The notes under the pieces were generated by a model that was not told the DNA's origin, did not search any database, and saw only the letters and a program-made list of their open reading frames with translations. The position numbers and the translations under genes were made by a program. Positions 9,819 to 17,609 of a stretch of 38,192 nucleotides of DNA are shown piece by piece (the first letter of the stretch is position 1; each line of letters opens with the position of its first letter). This stretch comes from CAYQMF01 sp964418595. Its GTDB lineage: Bacteria > Planctomycetota > UBA1135 > UBA2386. Location of the stretch: NCBI GenBank assembly GCA_964418595.1, contig CAYQMF010000056.1, positions 1 through 38,192 on the forward strand, written 5' to 3'.

Positions 9819-10993
9819 GCTCCCTCCGCATTCGCGGTCCCCGAGAACGCACGGCTGACGAGGCTCGCGAACAACCGCTCCGCCTCCCGAAGGAAGGTGT
9901 CGCCAGCTTCGCGTAGCGCGCGGGCACGATCACATACTCGCGTGAAGCGCGCCTGCACCGACGCCTCCGGCACTGGAAGCGCCAAAGGGAAGAGGTCTTT
10001 CTTGTTGAGCTGCGGAACCGCACTTCCATTGCTTAGTCGTGCTAGGTCGATGCCCTCGAACCACTGGCGGAGGTAGTCGAGAGTGACGAGTCTCGTTGGG
10101 GCAATCGCCATTAGGTTCGGGTCGAGTGCTGCAGGCCGCGTCAGCACCCTCTTCTTGTTCGTGGCAATCGCTCCACCCCTCTTCGGGATCACAACCGCTC
10201 CAGCCGGAGCCACAACGGCAGCCGAAGGCACGACGGATGCCCATGCTCGCGCCGCGATGATTTCGGATTCGTTGCCGGGCGTGTTCATGTCGCCGACTTT
10301 CAACAACAAGTAGCCCCCTCGCTGCCCGGTGAACTCAAGTCCTGTTGGGAGGGTCGTCCCTGCATGCAGGTCAGCTGCCTCGCCCAGCGGAGTTACTGGC
10401 CACCCCTTCGGGTTCGTCACCGGGTCGCCGAACATGTCCAAGAAGGCCGAGCGCAGCAGCTCCTCGGTGAGGGCGATGGCCTGCTTGCGCTTGCGGCGGA
10501 TGGCATCGGCCTTGTCGAGGATGTCGGCGATGCGGCGCTGTTCGGAGAGTCCGGGAACGGGCACCCCAAAGCTTGCGAGGTCCTTGGGACTCAGGCGTGG
10601 CAGGTTCGCACCTGCGCAGCGCATCACCGCCTGCTCGACGGTCCTCGGATGCCGAAGGAAGTGGAATAGGTAGTCTCGATCAACCCGGGGGCCTGGGAGG
10701 ATCGGAACGATGTCGGTGCTGCAGACCCCTTCGAAGTCCGGGCGTGCCGTCTTCCGAAGGTACGGGCGCAGCTTGCCGAACAAGATGTGGCGTGGGCCGA
10801 ACCGGAACTTGTTACTGGCGAGTTCACCCGCGCTGACGGGTCGAACGCCAACGAAGACGCCATCAGAGTCGATGTTCTCCAACCCGACGTAGGTCGTCCC
10901 ATGCTTGATCGCACTGGCCGCGACCCCTTCACGATCGATTGTCGCGACTTGGTCAAGCCGGCACACGTCAGGGGCTAACTCCGACGCCGTCAC
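9812..10993 (-). CDS. hsdS: Type I restriction-modification specificity subunit HsdS
   Basis: This 393-residue HsdS has two target-recognition halves. The first runs to about residue 150 and ends in the conserved LSPKDLASFGVPVPGLSEQ, followed by the central helix RRIADILDKADAIRRKRKQ. The second opens with GWPVTPLGEAADLHAG and closes with PQLNKKDLFPLALPVPE, followed by the distal helix. Both recognition domains look complete, so the subunit should direct HsdM and HsdR to a bipartite site that cannot be read from the sequence. The GTG start at 10993 overlaps the hsdM stop (GTGA). The stop overlaps the start of the DUF3696 ATPase gene. Confidence 0.93.
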   Translation of the reverse strand: MTASELAPDVCRLDQVATIDREGVAASAIKHGTTYVGLENIDSDGVFVGVRPVSAGELASNKFRFGPRHILFGKLRPYLRKTARPDFEGVCSTDIVPILPGPRVDRDYLFHFLRHPRTVEQAVMRCAGANLPRLSPKDLASFGVPVPGLSEQRRIADILDKADAIRRKRKQAIALTEELLRSAFLDMFGDPVTNPKGWPVTPLGEAADLHAGTTLPTGLEFTGQRGGYLLLKVGDMNTPGNESEIIAARAWASVVPSAAVVAPAGAVVIPKRGGAIATNKKRVLTRPAALDPNLMAIAPTRLVTLDYLRQWFEGIDLARLSNGSAVPQLNKKDLFPLALPVPEASVQARFTRVCDRARALREAGDTFLREAERLFASLVSRAFSGTANAEGAC

Positions 10994-12531
10994 AGCATCG
11001 CCTCCAACTCGCCGAGGTCCTTCGCGATCTCCGCCTCAAGCTTGCGAAGCTTCGCGATGATCTGCTTCGGCGGGTCGTACCGCACTACCTCGTGCTTCGC
11101 CTCCTTGTAGCGGTTGATCGAAAGGTCGAAGTCCTTCGCCTCGATCTCCGCCGCCGGCACCATGAAGTGCTTCGCCGTGCGCTCGGTGTCCTGCTTCGCA
11201 CTGCGCTTTCGCCAACAGGCCAGCGCCTCGGGCAGATCGTTCTCGCGCACCGGGTCCCGCTTGTCGTCAAGCGAGAAGCCGTCCGCCTCGACGTCGTAGA
11301 AGAACACGTGGTCGGTCTTGCCGCCCTTGCTGAACACCAGGATCGCCGTCGACACCCCCGCGTACGGCTTGAACACACCCGACGGCAGCGAGATCACCGC
11401 GTCGAGCTGGTTGTCTTTCACCAGCATCGTGCGCAGCGCCTTGTGCGCCTTCGACGAACCGAACAACACACCATCCGGTACGACCGTCGCACTGCGTCCG
11501 CTCTTGTTCAGCATGCGCAGGATCAGCGCCACAAACAGCAGCTCGGTCTTCTTGGTCTTCACCGACTGCGTCAGCGTCGGGTGCACGTCACCCTCGTCGA
11601 GGCTGCCCTTGAACGGCGGGTTCGCGAGGATCACGTCGAAGCCGTTCGTCGCCTGCTGCGCGAACTTCTCGGGGAACGAGTTGGACAGCGTGTCCTGGTA
11701 GTGGATGCCAGGGTTGTCGACGCCGTGCAGCATCAGGTTCATCGACGCGATGCGCAGCATCGTCGAGTCGAAGTCGAAGCCGTGGAACATGCCGCCCTGG
11801 ATGTGCGCGCGGTACGGCTCCAGCAAGTCCCCGGTGTAGATCGTCTCGCCGTTCTCGCCCTTCAGTTTGCCCTTGGGCGAGGTGTACCTCTCCAGCAGGT
11901 ACTGCATCGCCACGACGAGGAAGCCCGCGGTGCCGCACGCCGGGTCGCCGATCGTCTCGTCCGGCTTCGGCTCCAGCATCTCCACCATGAACCGGATGAT
12001 GTGCCGCGGCGTGCGGAACTGACCGTTGATGCCGGCGGTGGTCAGCTTGCCGAGCAGGTACTCGTAGAGGTCGCCCTTGGCGTCGCCTTCGGTGATCGGC
12101 AGCTTGTCGACCATGTTGACGGCGGAGACGAGCAGGCTCGGCTTCTGCACCATCAACTGCGCGTCCTGCATGTACTCGCCAAACGTCGTGCCGCCGTTGA
12201 GCTTGCGGAAGTGCGGGAACACCTCGTCGCGCACGACCTGCAGCATGCTCTTCCGGTCCTTCTTGGCATCCTCGTCCGTCACGGTGGCCGGCAGGTGCTT
12301 GAAGTTCTTCCAGCGGCGCAGGTCGTCGGGGCCGGCGAAACGGCCCTGGAACGGCTTCTTGGTGCGCTCCGCCTTGCGCTCCCCGGTCGTCTCCATGACG
12401 TCGAGCAGCCGCGCGAACATCAGGAACGAAATCTGCTCGATCACCGTCAACGGGTTGGTGATGCCGCCGGTCCAGAACTCCTCCCAGAGCTTGTCGATGG
12501 CGGACTTCTGCTGCGTGGTCAGGGTGCTCAT
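10990..12531 (-). CDS. hsdM: Type I restriction-modification N6-adenine methyltransferase HsdM
   Basis: This 513-residue HsdM has an HsdM_N helical domain (residues about 5-165). An N6-adenine methyltransferase domain follows, with SAM-binding DPACGTAGF at 196-204 and catalytic NPPF at 304-307, then FVALILRMLNKSGRSATVVPDGVLFG. It transfers a methyl group from SAM to adenine in the site chosen by HsdS and is also part of the restriction complex. The start ATG 12531 overlaps the hsdR stop (ATGA) and its end overlaps hsdS, so the three hsd genes are translationally coupled in the order R-M-S. All key motifs are intact. Confidence 0.96.
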   Translation of the reverse strand: MSTLTTQQKSAIDKLWEEFWTGGITNPLTVIEQISFLMFARLLDVMETTGERKAERTKKPFQGRFAGPDDLRRWKNFKHLPATVTDEDAKKDRKSMLQVVRDEVFPHFRKLNGGTTFGEYMQDAQLMVQKPSLLVSAVNMVDKLPITEGDAKGDLYEYLLGKLTTAGINGQFRTPRHIIRFMVEMLEPKPDETIGDPACGTAGFLVVAMQYLLERYTSPKGKLKGENGETIYTGDLLEPYRAHIQGGMFHGFDFDSTMLRIASMNLMLHGVDNPGIHYQDTLSNSFPEKFAQQATNGFDVILANPPFKGSLDEGDVHPTLTQSVKTKKTELLFVALILRMLNKSGRSATVVPDGVLFGSSKAHKALRTMLVKDNQLDAVISLPSGVFKPYAGVSTAILVFSKGGKTDHVFFYDVEADGFSLDDKRDPVRENDLPEALACWRKRSAKQDTERTAKHFMVPAAEIEAKDFDLSINRYKEAKHEVVRYDPPKQIIAKLRKLEAEIAKDLGELEAML

Positions 12532-15500
12532 GAGGCCTTGGTCTTGGGCTCGAAGGCCGCAAGGATGGCGAGGATCTCGTCGACGTCACCGGGCTCGGTG
12601 AAGATGCCGTCGACGCTCTCGGCGTGGATGGTGGTGAAGGGCGGCTCGTAGAGGCGCTCGAGCTCGATGCCGCCGTTCTGCGCGATGTGATTCTTGAGCA
12701 TTCGCAGGAACAGCAACTGCTGTGGCGTGAGTCTCGGATTGTGAGAGAACGAGGCGAAGGCCCGCTCAACGGCCTCGGCATCCAGGCCGACCAGGCCGCG
12801 AAAGATCGTCAGCAGCGAACGCCGGGTCTCGGGATCGCGACCGGCGAGATGCTTGACGTTGGCCTTGTCGTCGACCTGCAGCACGAGGCGCACGAGTTCT
12901 TCGAGCTCGGCTTCCTGCACGGGTTTGCCGGCACGGATGCGCTGCAGCACCGAGTGCTCGGCGAAGCGCTGCTTGAGCACGCTTTCGACGCGGCGCCGGT
13001 ACTCGAGCAGGTCGAGCCCTTCGAGCCGCGGGATGTAGGCCTCGCTCGCGAAGTCGGCGTCGGTCACGTCGAACACCAGCGGGGCCACGCGCGCCGTCCG
13101 CGGATGCTGCTGGTACTTCATGATGCCGCGCAGGTCCCGGCGCAGGCCTTCGAGATGGTGCACTTCGACAGCTGCCCAGAAGTCCTTGTTGCGTACCCGC
13201 TGGATCGAGTCGGAGTGGGCCTTGACCGGGTTCTGGTTCTTGGCTAGCAGCTCCACGGCTTCTTCGACGCGGGCGCGCAGGTCCTGGACGCGCGGCGCGT
13301 CCCGGCCGCCGCGGACCAGTTCGACCTGGAGACGGGTCATCAGCAGGTCGAACCGGTAGGCATCCTCATCGCCGCGGATGCTCCGGAGGCGCTGCAGGGG
13401 TGCGGCGATCGACAGCAGGTCGGCCTTGGTCGCTGCGGCGAACTGCTCGTTGCGCTCGGCGTCGGCGAGGGTCTCGAGTTCGCGCCATCGGTCCTTCGCG
13501 TCGATCGCGTTGGTGCCGATCACGGCGCGCACGTCGCCGCTGAACAGCTTCACTGCCGCGCTGAACGTCAGCTGGTCCATCCTGTCGAGCGCGGCCTCCG
13601 CGAGCTCGAGACGCGCCTCGAACAGGTTCTGGAGCAGCGACTTCTGCGGTGCTGGCTGCTTCTCCTGGTACCTCTCGTCGAAGAACCAGAAGTTGCGCCA
13701 GAAGTCGAAGATCAGGAACTCGGTCTTGTGGCGGCCCGGCCCGAAGAGGTCCCTTCGCAGGCGGGTGCCGCGGCCGATCATCTGCCAGAACTTGACGTAC
13801 GAGCGGATCGGCTTGGCGAAGACGAGGTTGACGACCTCGGGCACGTCGATGCCGGTGTCGAGCATGTCGACCGAGATCGCGATGGTCAGTTCGTGGTCCG
13901 GGTTCTTGAAGTCGTCGATGAGCTGCTCGGCTTTCGGCTCCTTGTTGTCGATGACGCGGCAGAAGGTCGAGCCGTGCTGCGGGTACAGCTCAGAGAAGAT
14001 CTCCGCGAGGTGGACCGCGTGGTCGTGGTTCCGCGCGAAGACGATCGTCTTGCCGACGTGGCTACCGGTCGCCTCGCGCAGGCCGTCCTGCATCAGTGAG
14101 CGCCAGAGGAAGCGGGTGCTGTCGCGGTTGAAGATCTGCTTGTCGACCTCGTTGGCGTCGTAGTCGACCTGCTGGGCGTCTTCGTCCTGGTCTTGTAGCT
14201 GCTCCCGCTGCTCCTGGTTCATGTCGCGGTAGCGGAAGCCGTCGCGCCGGAACTGGCTGGTGACGTTGAGCACGCGGAACGGCACCAGGTAGGGCGGGAC
14301 CGAGTTGATCGCTTCCTGGAAGTCGAAGGCCGACGTGGGGTTTCCTTCCTCGCAGTCGAACAGCCGGTAGGTGTTTCGGTGGATGAGTCCGACCGGCGTG
14401 GCTGTGAGGCCAACCTGCAGCGCATCGAAGTAGCGAAGTAGCGTGCGGTAGTCCCCGTAGAGACTTCGGTGCGACTCGTCAGCGATGATGAGGTCGAAGA
14501 AGCCGACGTCGAAGTCCTCGAAGCACCTCAGCATCGCCGGGTGGGTGGCGAGGTAGATGCGCTTGTCGCGGTCGCTCGATGTCGCACGGCTGACGACGAC
14601 CCGCGGCTCGCCGGGCAGGAAGTCCTTGAAGACGCGGTCGGCCTGCTTGCGCAGTTCGCGCCGGTCGCAGAGGAACAGGATGCGCTTGACCCAGCCGGCG
14701 CGCATCAGCGCGTCGCAGAGCGAGATCGCAACGCGGGTCTTCCCGGTGCCGGTGGCCTGCACGAGCAGGGCTTTCCTGAAGTTGGTCGAGAACCGCTCGC
14801 AGACGCGCTTCACCGCCTCCAGCTGGTACATGCGGTCGGCGATCGCGATGCTGGGTTCGACGTTGGCGATGTTCGCCTTGTTGGCGCGTTGGTGGACGAG
14901 GTACTCGAGGCTGTCCTTGGAGTAGTACCCGTAGACCTTGCGCCACGGGTAACCCTGTGCATCGTCCCACAGGAAGACGTCGATGCCGTTGGTGAAGAAG
15001 ATGACGGGGCGCACGCCGGTTTCGCGCTCGAGGCAGTCGGCGTAGATCTGGGCCTGCTTCGCCCCTTCGCGGGAGTCCTTGGCGGTCTTCTTGGCCTCCA
15101 CCACGGCGAGCGGCTTGCCATCGTCGCCGTAGAGCACGTAGTCGGCGAAGCCCTCGCCGGAGTCCGTCGGCATGGTGGTGAGCCGGACCTCTTGGCGCAC
15201 CTGTTCGGTGTCCTTGCGGTTGGCACCGACGTTCCAGCCGGCGAGCAGCAGGGTCTGGTCGATCAGGCGGTGGCGGGTCGTCGCCTCGTTGAACTCGAGG
15301 ATCGACGCGACCTTCTCCCCCTGCTGCTGGAGCTGCTCCTGTGCGGCTTTGGTTGCGTGTTCGACTGCGGAACGCTCGGCCGCGAGACGTTTCTTGGACT
15401 CGTCTTCGAGAGCCTTGAGTACCGACTCGTACTTGGCTTCGGCGAGGCGCAGCCTCTCGAGCGCATCCTTGGTCTTCGCCGCTGGCTCCGGCTCGGGCGG

Positions 15501-15914
15501 CGGCGGCGCGTAGGCCGGCGCACTCTGGCGGTCGCCACTGTCGACCTGCACGTGGAACCACCGCGCGATGTCGAACAGCTCGGCGAGGCAGGTGAGCGAC
15601 TGTTGCCTTGTGATCGGACGGCGCGGGTGAGCGGCCTGGTTGCCTGCCTTGCGCACCAGGTGCAGCTTGTCCAGCACCACGCGCGGGACCGCCTGCTGGA
15701 AGGCGTCTTCGATCAGCAGGTCGTGGAGGTTGTCCGAGTCCGGCGGCATCAGCCGGTAGGCGTCGTAGATCGCCAGTACAGCATGCTCGACGAAGCTGCG
15801 CTGCTTGATCAGGGAGCTCGTCGGATCGGAGTGCGCGTAGTGTTCGGCGAAGCCCGCCAGGTCCGCCAGGGAGGACCGCTTCCCGCGCAGGAACTCGAAG
15901 TTCTGCGACTTCAT
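12528..15914 (-). CDS. hsdR: Type I restriction endonuclease subunit HsdR (EcoEI-like)
   Basis: The protein has 1128 residues when started at ATG 15914 (MKSQNFEFLR), the conserved beginning of this HsdR subfamily. Longer in-frame forms run into the regulator gene. The domain order is a DUF4145-like N-domain (about 10-125), a charged coiled coil (about 150-205), then the HsdR nuclease core with D258 and E273-A-K275. An SF2 helicase motor follows, with ATGTGKT at 387-393, ADESH, LTATP and QMIGRGTRLR, and the protein ends in an EcoEI-type C-terminal domain. It cuts unmethylated DNA after ATP-driven translocation. A sigma-54-type promoter at 15950-15966 would place the transcript start about 26 bases before this ATG, which supports the start chosen. 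There is no clear Shine-Dalgarno. Confidence 0.93.
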   Translation of the reverse strand: MKSQNFEFLRGKRSSLADLAGFAEHYAHSDPTSSLIKQRSFVEHAVLAIYDAYRLMPPDSDNLHDLLIEDAFQQAVPRVVLDKLHLVRKAGNQAAHPRRPITRQQSLTCLAELFDIARWFHVQVDSGDRQSAPAYAPPPPEPEPAAKTKDALERLRLAEAKYESVLKALEDESKKRLAAERSAVEHATKAAQEQLQQQGEKVASILEFNEATTRHRLIDQTLLLAGWNVGANRKDTEQVRQEVRLTTMPTDSGEGFADYVLYGDDGKPLAVVEAKKTAKDSREGAKQAQIYADCLERETGVRPVIFFTNGIDVFLWDDAQGYPWRKVYGYYSKDSLEYLVHQRANKANIANVEPSIAIADRMYQLEAVKRVCERFSTNFRKALLVQATGTGKTRVAISLCDALMRAGWVKRILFLCDRRELRKQADRVFKDFLPGEPRVVVSRATSSDRDKRIYLATHPAMLRCFEDFDVGFFDLIIADESHRSLYGDYRTLLRYFDALQVGLTATPVGLIHRNTYRLFDCEEGNPTSAFDFQEAINSVPPYLVPFRVLNVTSQFRRDGFRYRDMNQEQREQLQDQDEDAQQVDYDANEVDKQIFNRDSTRFLWRSLMQDGLREATGSHVGKTIVFARNHDHAVHLAEIFSELYPQHGSTFCRVIDNKEPKAEQLIDDFKNPDHELTIAISVDMLDTGIDVPEVVNLVFAKPIRSYVKFWQMIGRGTRLRRDLFGPGRHKTEFLIFDFWRNFWFFDERYQEKQPAPQKSLLQNLFEARLELAEAALDRMDQLTFSAAVKLFSGDVRAVIGTNAIDAKDRWRELETLADAERNEQFAAATKADLLSIAAPLQRLRSIRGDEDAYRFDLLMTRLQVELVRGGRDAPRVQDLRARVEEAVELLAKNQNPVKAHSDSIQRVRNKDFWAAVEVHHLEGLRRDLRGIMKYQQHPRTARVAPLVFDVTDADFASEAYIPRLEGLDLLEYRRRVESVLKQRFAEHSVLQRIRAGKPVQEAELEELVRLVLQVDDKANVKHLAGRDPETRRSLLTIFRGLVGLDAEAVERAFASFSHNPRLTPQQLLFLRMLKNHIAQNGGIELERLYEPPFTTIHAESVDGIFTEPGDVDEILAILAAFEPKTKAS

Positions 15915-15949
15915 CGGGGAGACGGCCTGGAGGGACATGGGCGGCGCGA

Positions 15950-15966
15950 GAACAACAAGCGTGCCA
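15950..15966 (-). promoter_or_regulatory. Candidate sigma-54 promoter for the hsdR operon
   Basis: The minus strand reads TGGCACGCTTGTTGTTC, close to the sigma-54 consensus TGGCACG-N4-TTGCW. The -24 GG and the 10-base gap to the -12 G are conserved, and GT replaces GC at -12. It begins one base after the stop codon of the CARF sigma-54 activator gene and predicts a transcript start near 15940. A near copy lies at 17582-17598, facing the other way. Confidence 0.55.
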
Positions 15967-17472
15967 TCATCCACCCACCTCGTACTTGCCCAGCCAGTTG
16001 CTGAGCGTCTGGTAGCTCGCCAACCCCACGAGGCTCGCGGCCTTGGTCTTGTTGCCGCCGGCCTCGGTGATGGCACGCTTCAGGTAGTGCCGAGCCACGT
16101 CCCGCATCAGATCCGGGAGACTGAAGCCGCTTCCCAGAGTCCGGCCAAGCACTTCCTGTGCGTTCGCCGGGCGACTCGGGAGCAGCGCGTCCCGCAGGTC
16201 TTCGACCGAGATCGTCGGTCCATCGCTCCAGATGAGGGCGCGGCGCAGGGTGTTCTGCAGTTCTCGCACGTTGCCGGGCCAGGGGTGCGAGAGCAGAAGC
16301 TGCCTTGCGCCAGCAGTAAGCCTCTTCTCCTTGAACCCGGGTTCCCCTGCTGCCTCGGCGTTGGCGGCAGCCAGCAGGCGGTCGATCAGCAGGCCGACGT
16401 CGTCGGCCCGGTCGCGCAGGGAGGGGATCTTCAGGACCGCGACGGCGAGCCGGTAGAAGAGGTCCTCGCGGAAGCGACCTGCGGCGACCTCGTGGGTGAG
16501 GACACGGTTGGTGGCAGCGACAACACGCACGTCCACTTTGGTCGGCCTCGTGGCGCCGAGGCGCAGGATCTCGTGCTCCTGGAGGACGCGCAACAGCTTG
16601 ACCTGGGCCATGGTCGGCAGTTCGCCGATCTCGTCCAGGAACAGCGTGCCGCCGCTGGCCGCCTCGAAGAAGCCCTTCCGTGCCTCCTTGGCGTCGGTGA
16701 ACGCACCCTTCTCGTGCCCGAAGAGCTGGGACTCGATGAGCTCGTGGGGAATGGCACCGCAGTTGACCGCGATGAACTCGCGATCCCGTCGAGGACTCGC
16801 CTTGTGGATGGCGCGGGCAAGCATCTCCTTGCCGGTGCCGGATTCGCCCTCGATCAGGACGGGCACCGAGCGCACCGCGACGCGACGGGCTCGTTGGATC
16901 AGGCGTGCCATCGGGCGACCGCGGTGCACGATGTCGGAGAACTCCGGCGCATCCGGGGGCAGTGCGGCGCTCGACTGCCGTAGCCGTTCGTCGTGCTCAC
17001 GCAGGAGGTCCGGCAGGAAGTCCACCGAGAGGTCGAAGGGCACGGACGCGGTGCGCACTCCGTGGTCCCGGGACGACTCGATCAGCTCGGCCGGGAATCG
17101 GGTCTTGCCGAGTAGGATCCACACCGCAGCCATCGCGGGTGTGCCAGGGCTGAGGTGAAACGTGAGTTCGGCAGGTCCGGGATGGGCCGCGAGCGCCTTG
17201 TCGACTCCCCGGATCGCAGCTTCCCAGATCTCGCCGAACTGCGTGGGGCCGGTGAGGCGCTCGGGCAAGACCAGGATGCGCGTGGAGGTTCGACCCTTCA
17301 ACCACTTCACGTAGGCGGCGACGTCCGTCTTCGGGTAGTCGGCGAGGAGCCACAGCTCATCGAACGCGCGCGCATCCAAAGCCTGGGCGATCGGGCCGAG
17401 CCCGACTTGGTCGGACTCGGTAGGAGCCCTGAGGTCCGTCTTCCCAACCCAGGCCAGGAGGAGCTTGCGCAC
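15967..17472 (-). CDS. CARF-domain sigma-54-dependent transcription activator (RtcR-like)
   Basis: The protein has 501 residues from GTG 17472 (VRKLLLAWVGKTDL). Residues 1-155 form a Rossmann-like CARF sensor with LWLLADYP, ILVLPE and the ligand-loop-like HLSPGTPAM (106-114), as in RtcR and Csx-type proteins. Residues about 185-420 are the sigma-54 AAA+ domain: Walker A GESGTGKE (209-216), intact sigma-54 contact loop GAFTDA (256-261), Walker B TLFLDEI (276-282) and the WPGNVREL region. The C-terminus is a Fis-type helix-turn-helix (GGNKTKAASLVGLASYQTLSNWL). CARF domains bind cyclic oligonucleotides or related RNA-derived ligands. I infer that it opens sigma-54 promoters when damage or infection produces such a ligand. 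It lies between hsdR and a divergent nuclease gene, both preceded by matching sigma-54-type sequences. Confidence 0.92.
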   Translation of the reverse strand: MRKLLLAWVGKTDLRAPTESDQVGLGPIAQALDARAFDELWLLADYPKTDVAAYVKWLKGRTSTRILVLPERLTGPTQFGEIWEAAIRGVDKALAAHPGPAELTFHLSPGTPAMAAVWILLGKTRFPAELIESSRDHGVRTASVPFDLSVDFLPDLLREHDERLRQSSAALPPDAPEFSDIVHRGRPMARLIQRARRVAVRSVPVLIEGESGTGKEMLARAIHKASPRRDREFIAVNCGAIPHELIESQLFGHEKGAFTDAKEARKGFFEAASGGTLFLDEIGELPTMAQVKLLRVLQEHEILRLGATRPTKVDVRVVAATNRVLTHEVAAGRFREDLFYRLAVAVLKIPSLRDRADDVGLLIDRLLAAANAEAAGEPGFKEKRLTAGARQLLLSHPWPGNVRELQNTLRRALIWSDGPTISVEDLRDALLPSRPANAQEVLGRTLGSGFSLPDLMRDVARHYLKRAITEAGGNKTKAASLVGLASYQTLSNWLGKYEVGG

Positions 17473-17483
17473 GGGTGCGGACG

Positions 17484-17512
17484 ATACAAGATTTCTTGCA
17501 GGAGAAGAACAA
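17484..17512 (-). promoter_or_regulatory. Possible sigma-70-type promoter of the CARF activator gene
   Basis: The minus strand has TTGTTC, a 17-base spacer, then TTGTAT, ending about 11 bases before the GTG start at 17472. The match to the -10 consensus is weak. It would allow basal expression of the activator, independent of sigma-54. Confidence 0.25.
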
Positions 17513-17581
17513 GGTTTACGCGGCGGGGCCGCTGTGGGCCTGGCGGGGCTCTGCTGGCCACGAAACGATGCGGCCACGAGG

Positions 17582-17598
17582 TCGGCACGCTAGTTGAA
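17582..17598 (+). promoter_or_regulatory. Candidate sigma-54 promoter for the divergent nuclease gene
   Basis: The plus strand reads TCGGCACGCTAGTTGAA. It shares GGCACGCT-x-GTTG with the hsdR promoter and has the same GG-N10-G spacing, with GA at -12. The predicted transcript start is near 17609. A TGGCC-N12-GGCCA inverted repeat at 17555-17576 just upstream could be an activator site, but this is weak. Confidence 0.5.
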
Positions 17599-17609
17599 AA
17601 GGCGGGCGC

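Noticed and set aside
10939..12651. Long plus-strand open frame opposite hsdM
   Set aside because: It has no domain, and its Arg/Val/His-rich composition mirrors the HsdM codons on the other strand.
12528..16076. Longer hsdR form starting inside the CARF activator gene
   Set aside because: The extra 54 residues are low-complexity antisense-like sequence. MKSQNFEFLR is the conserved HsdR start and fits the promoter geometry.
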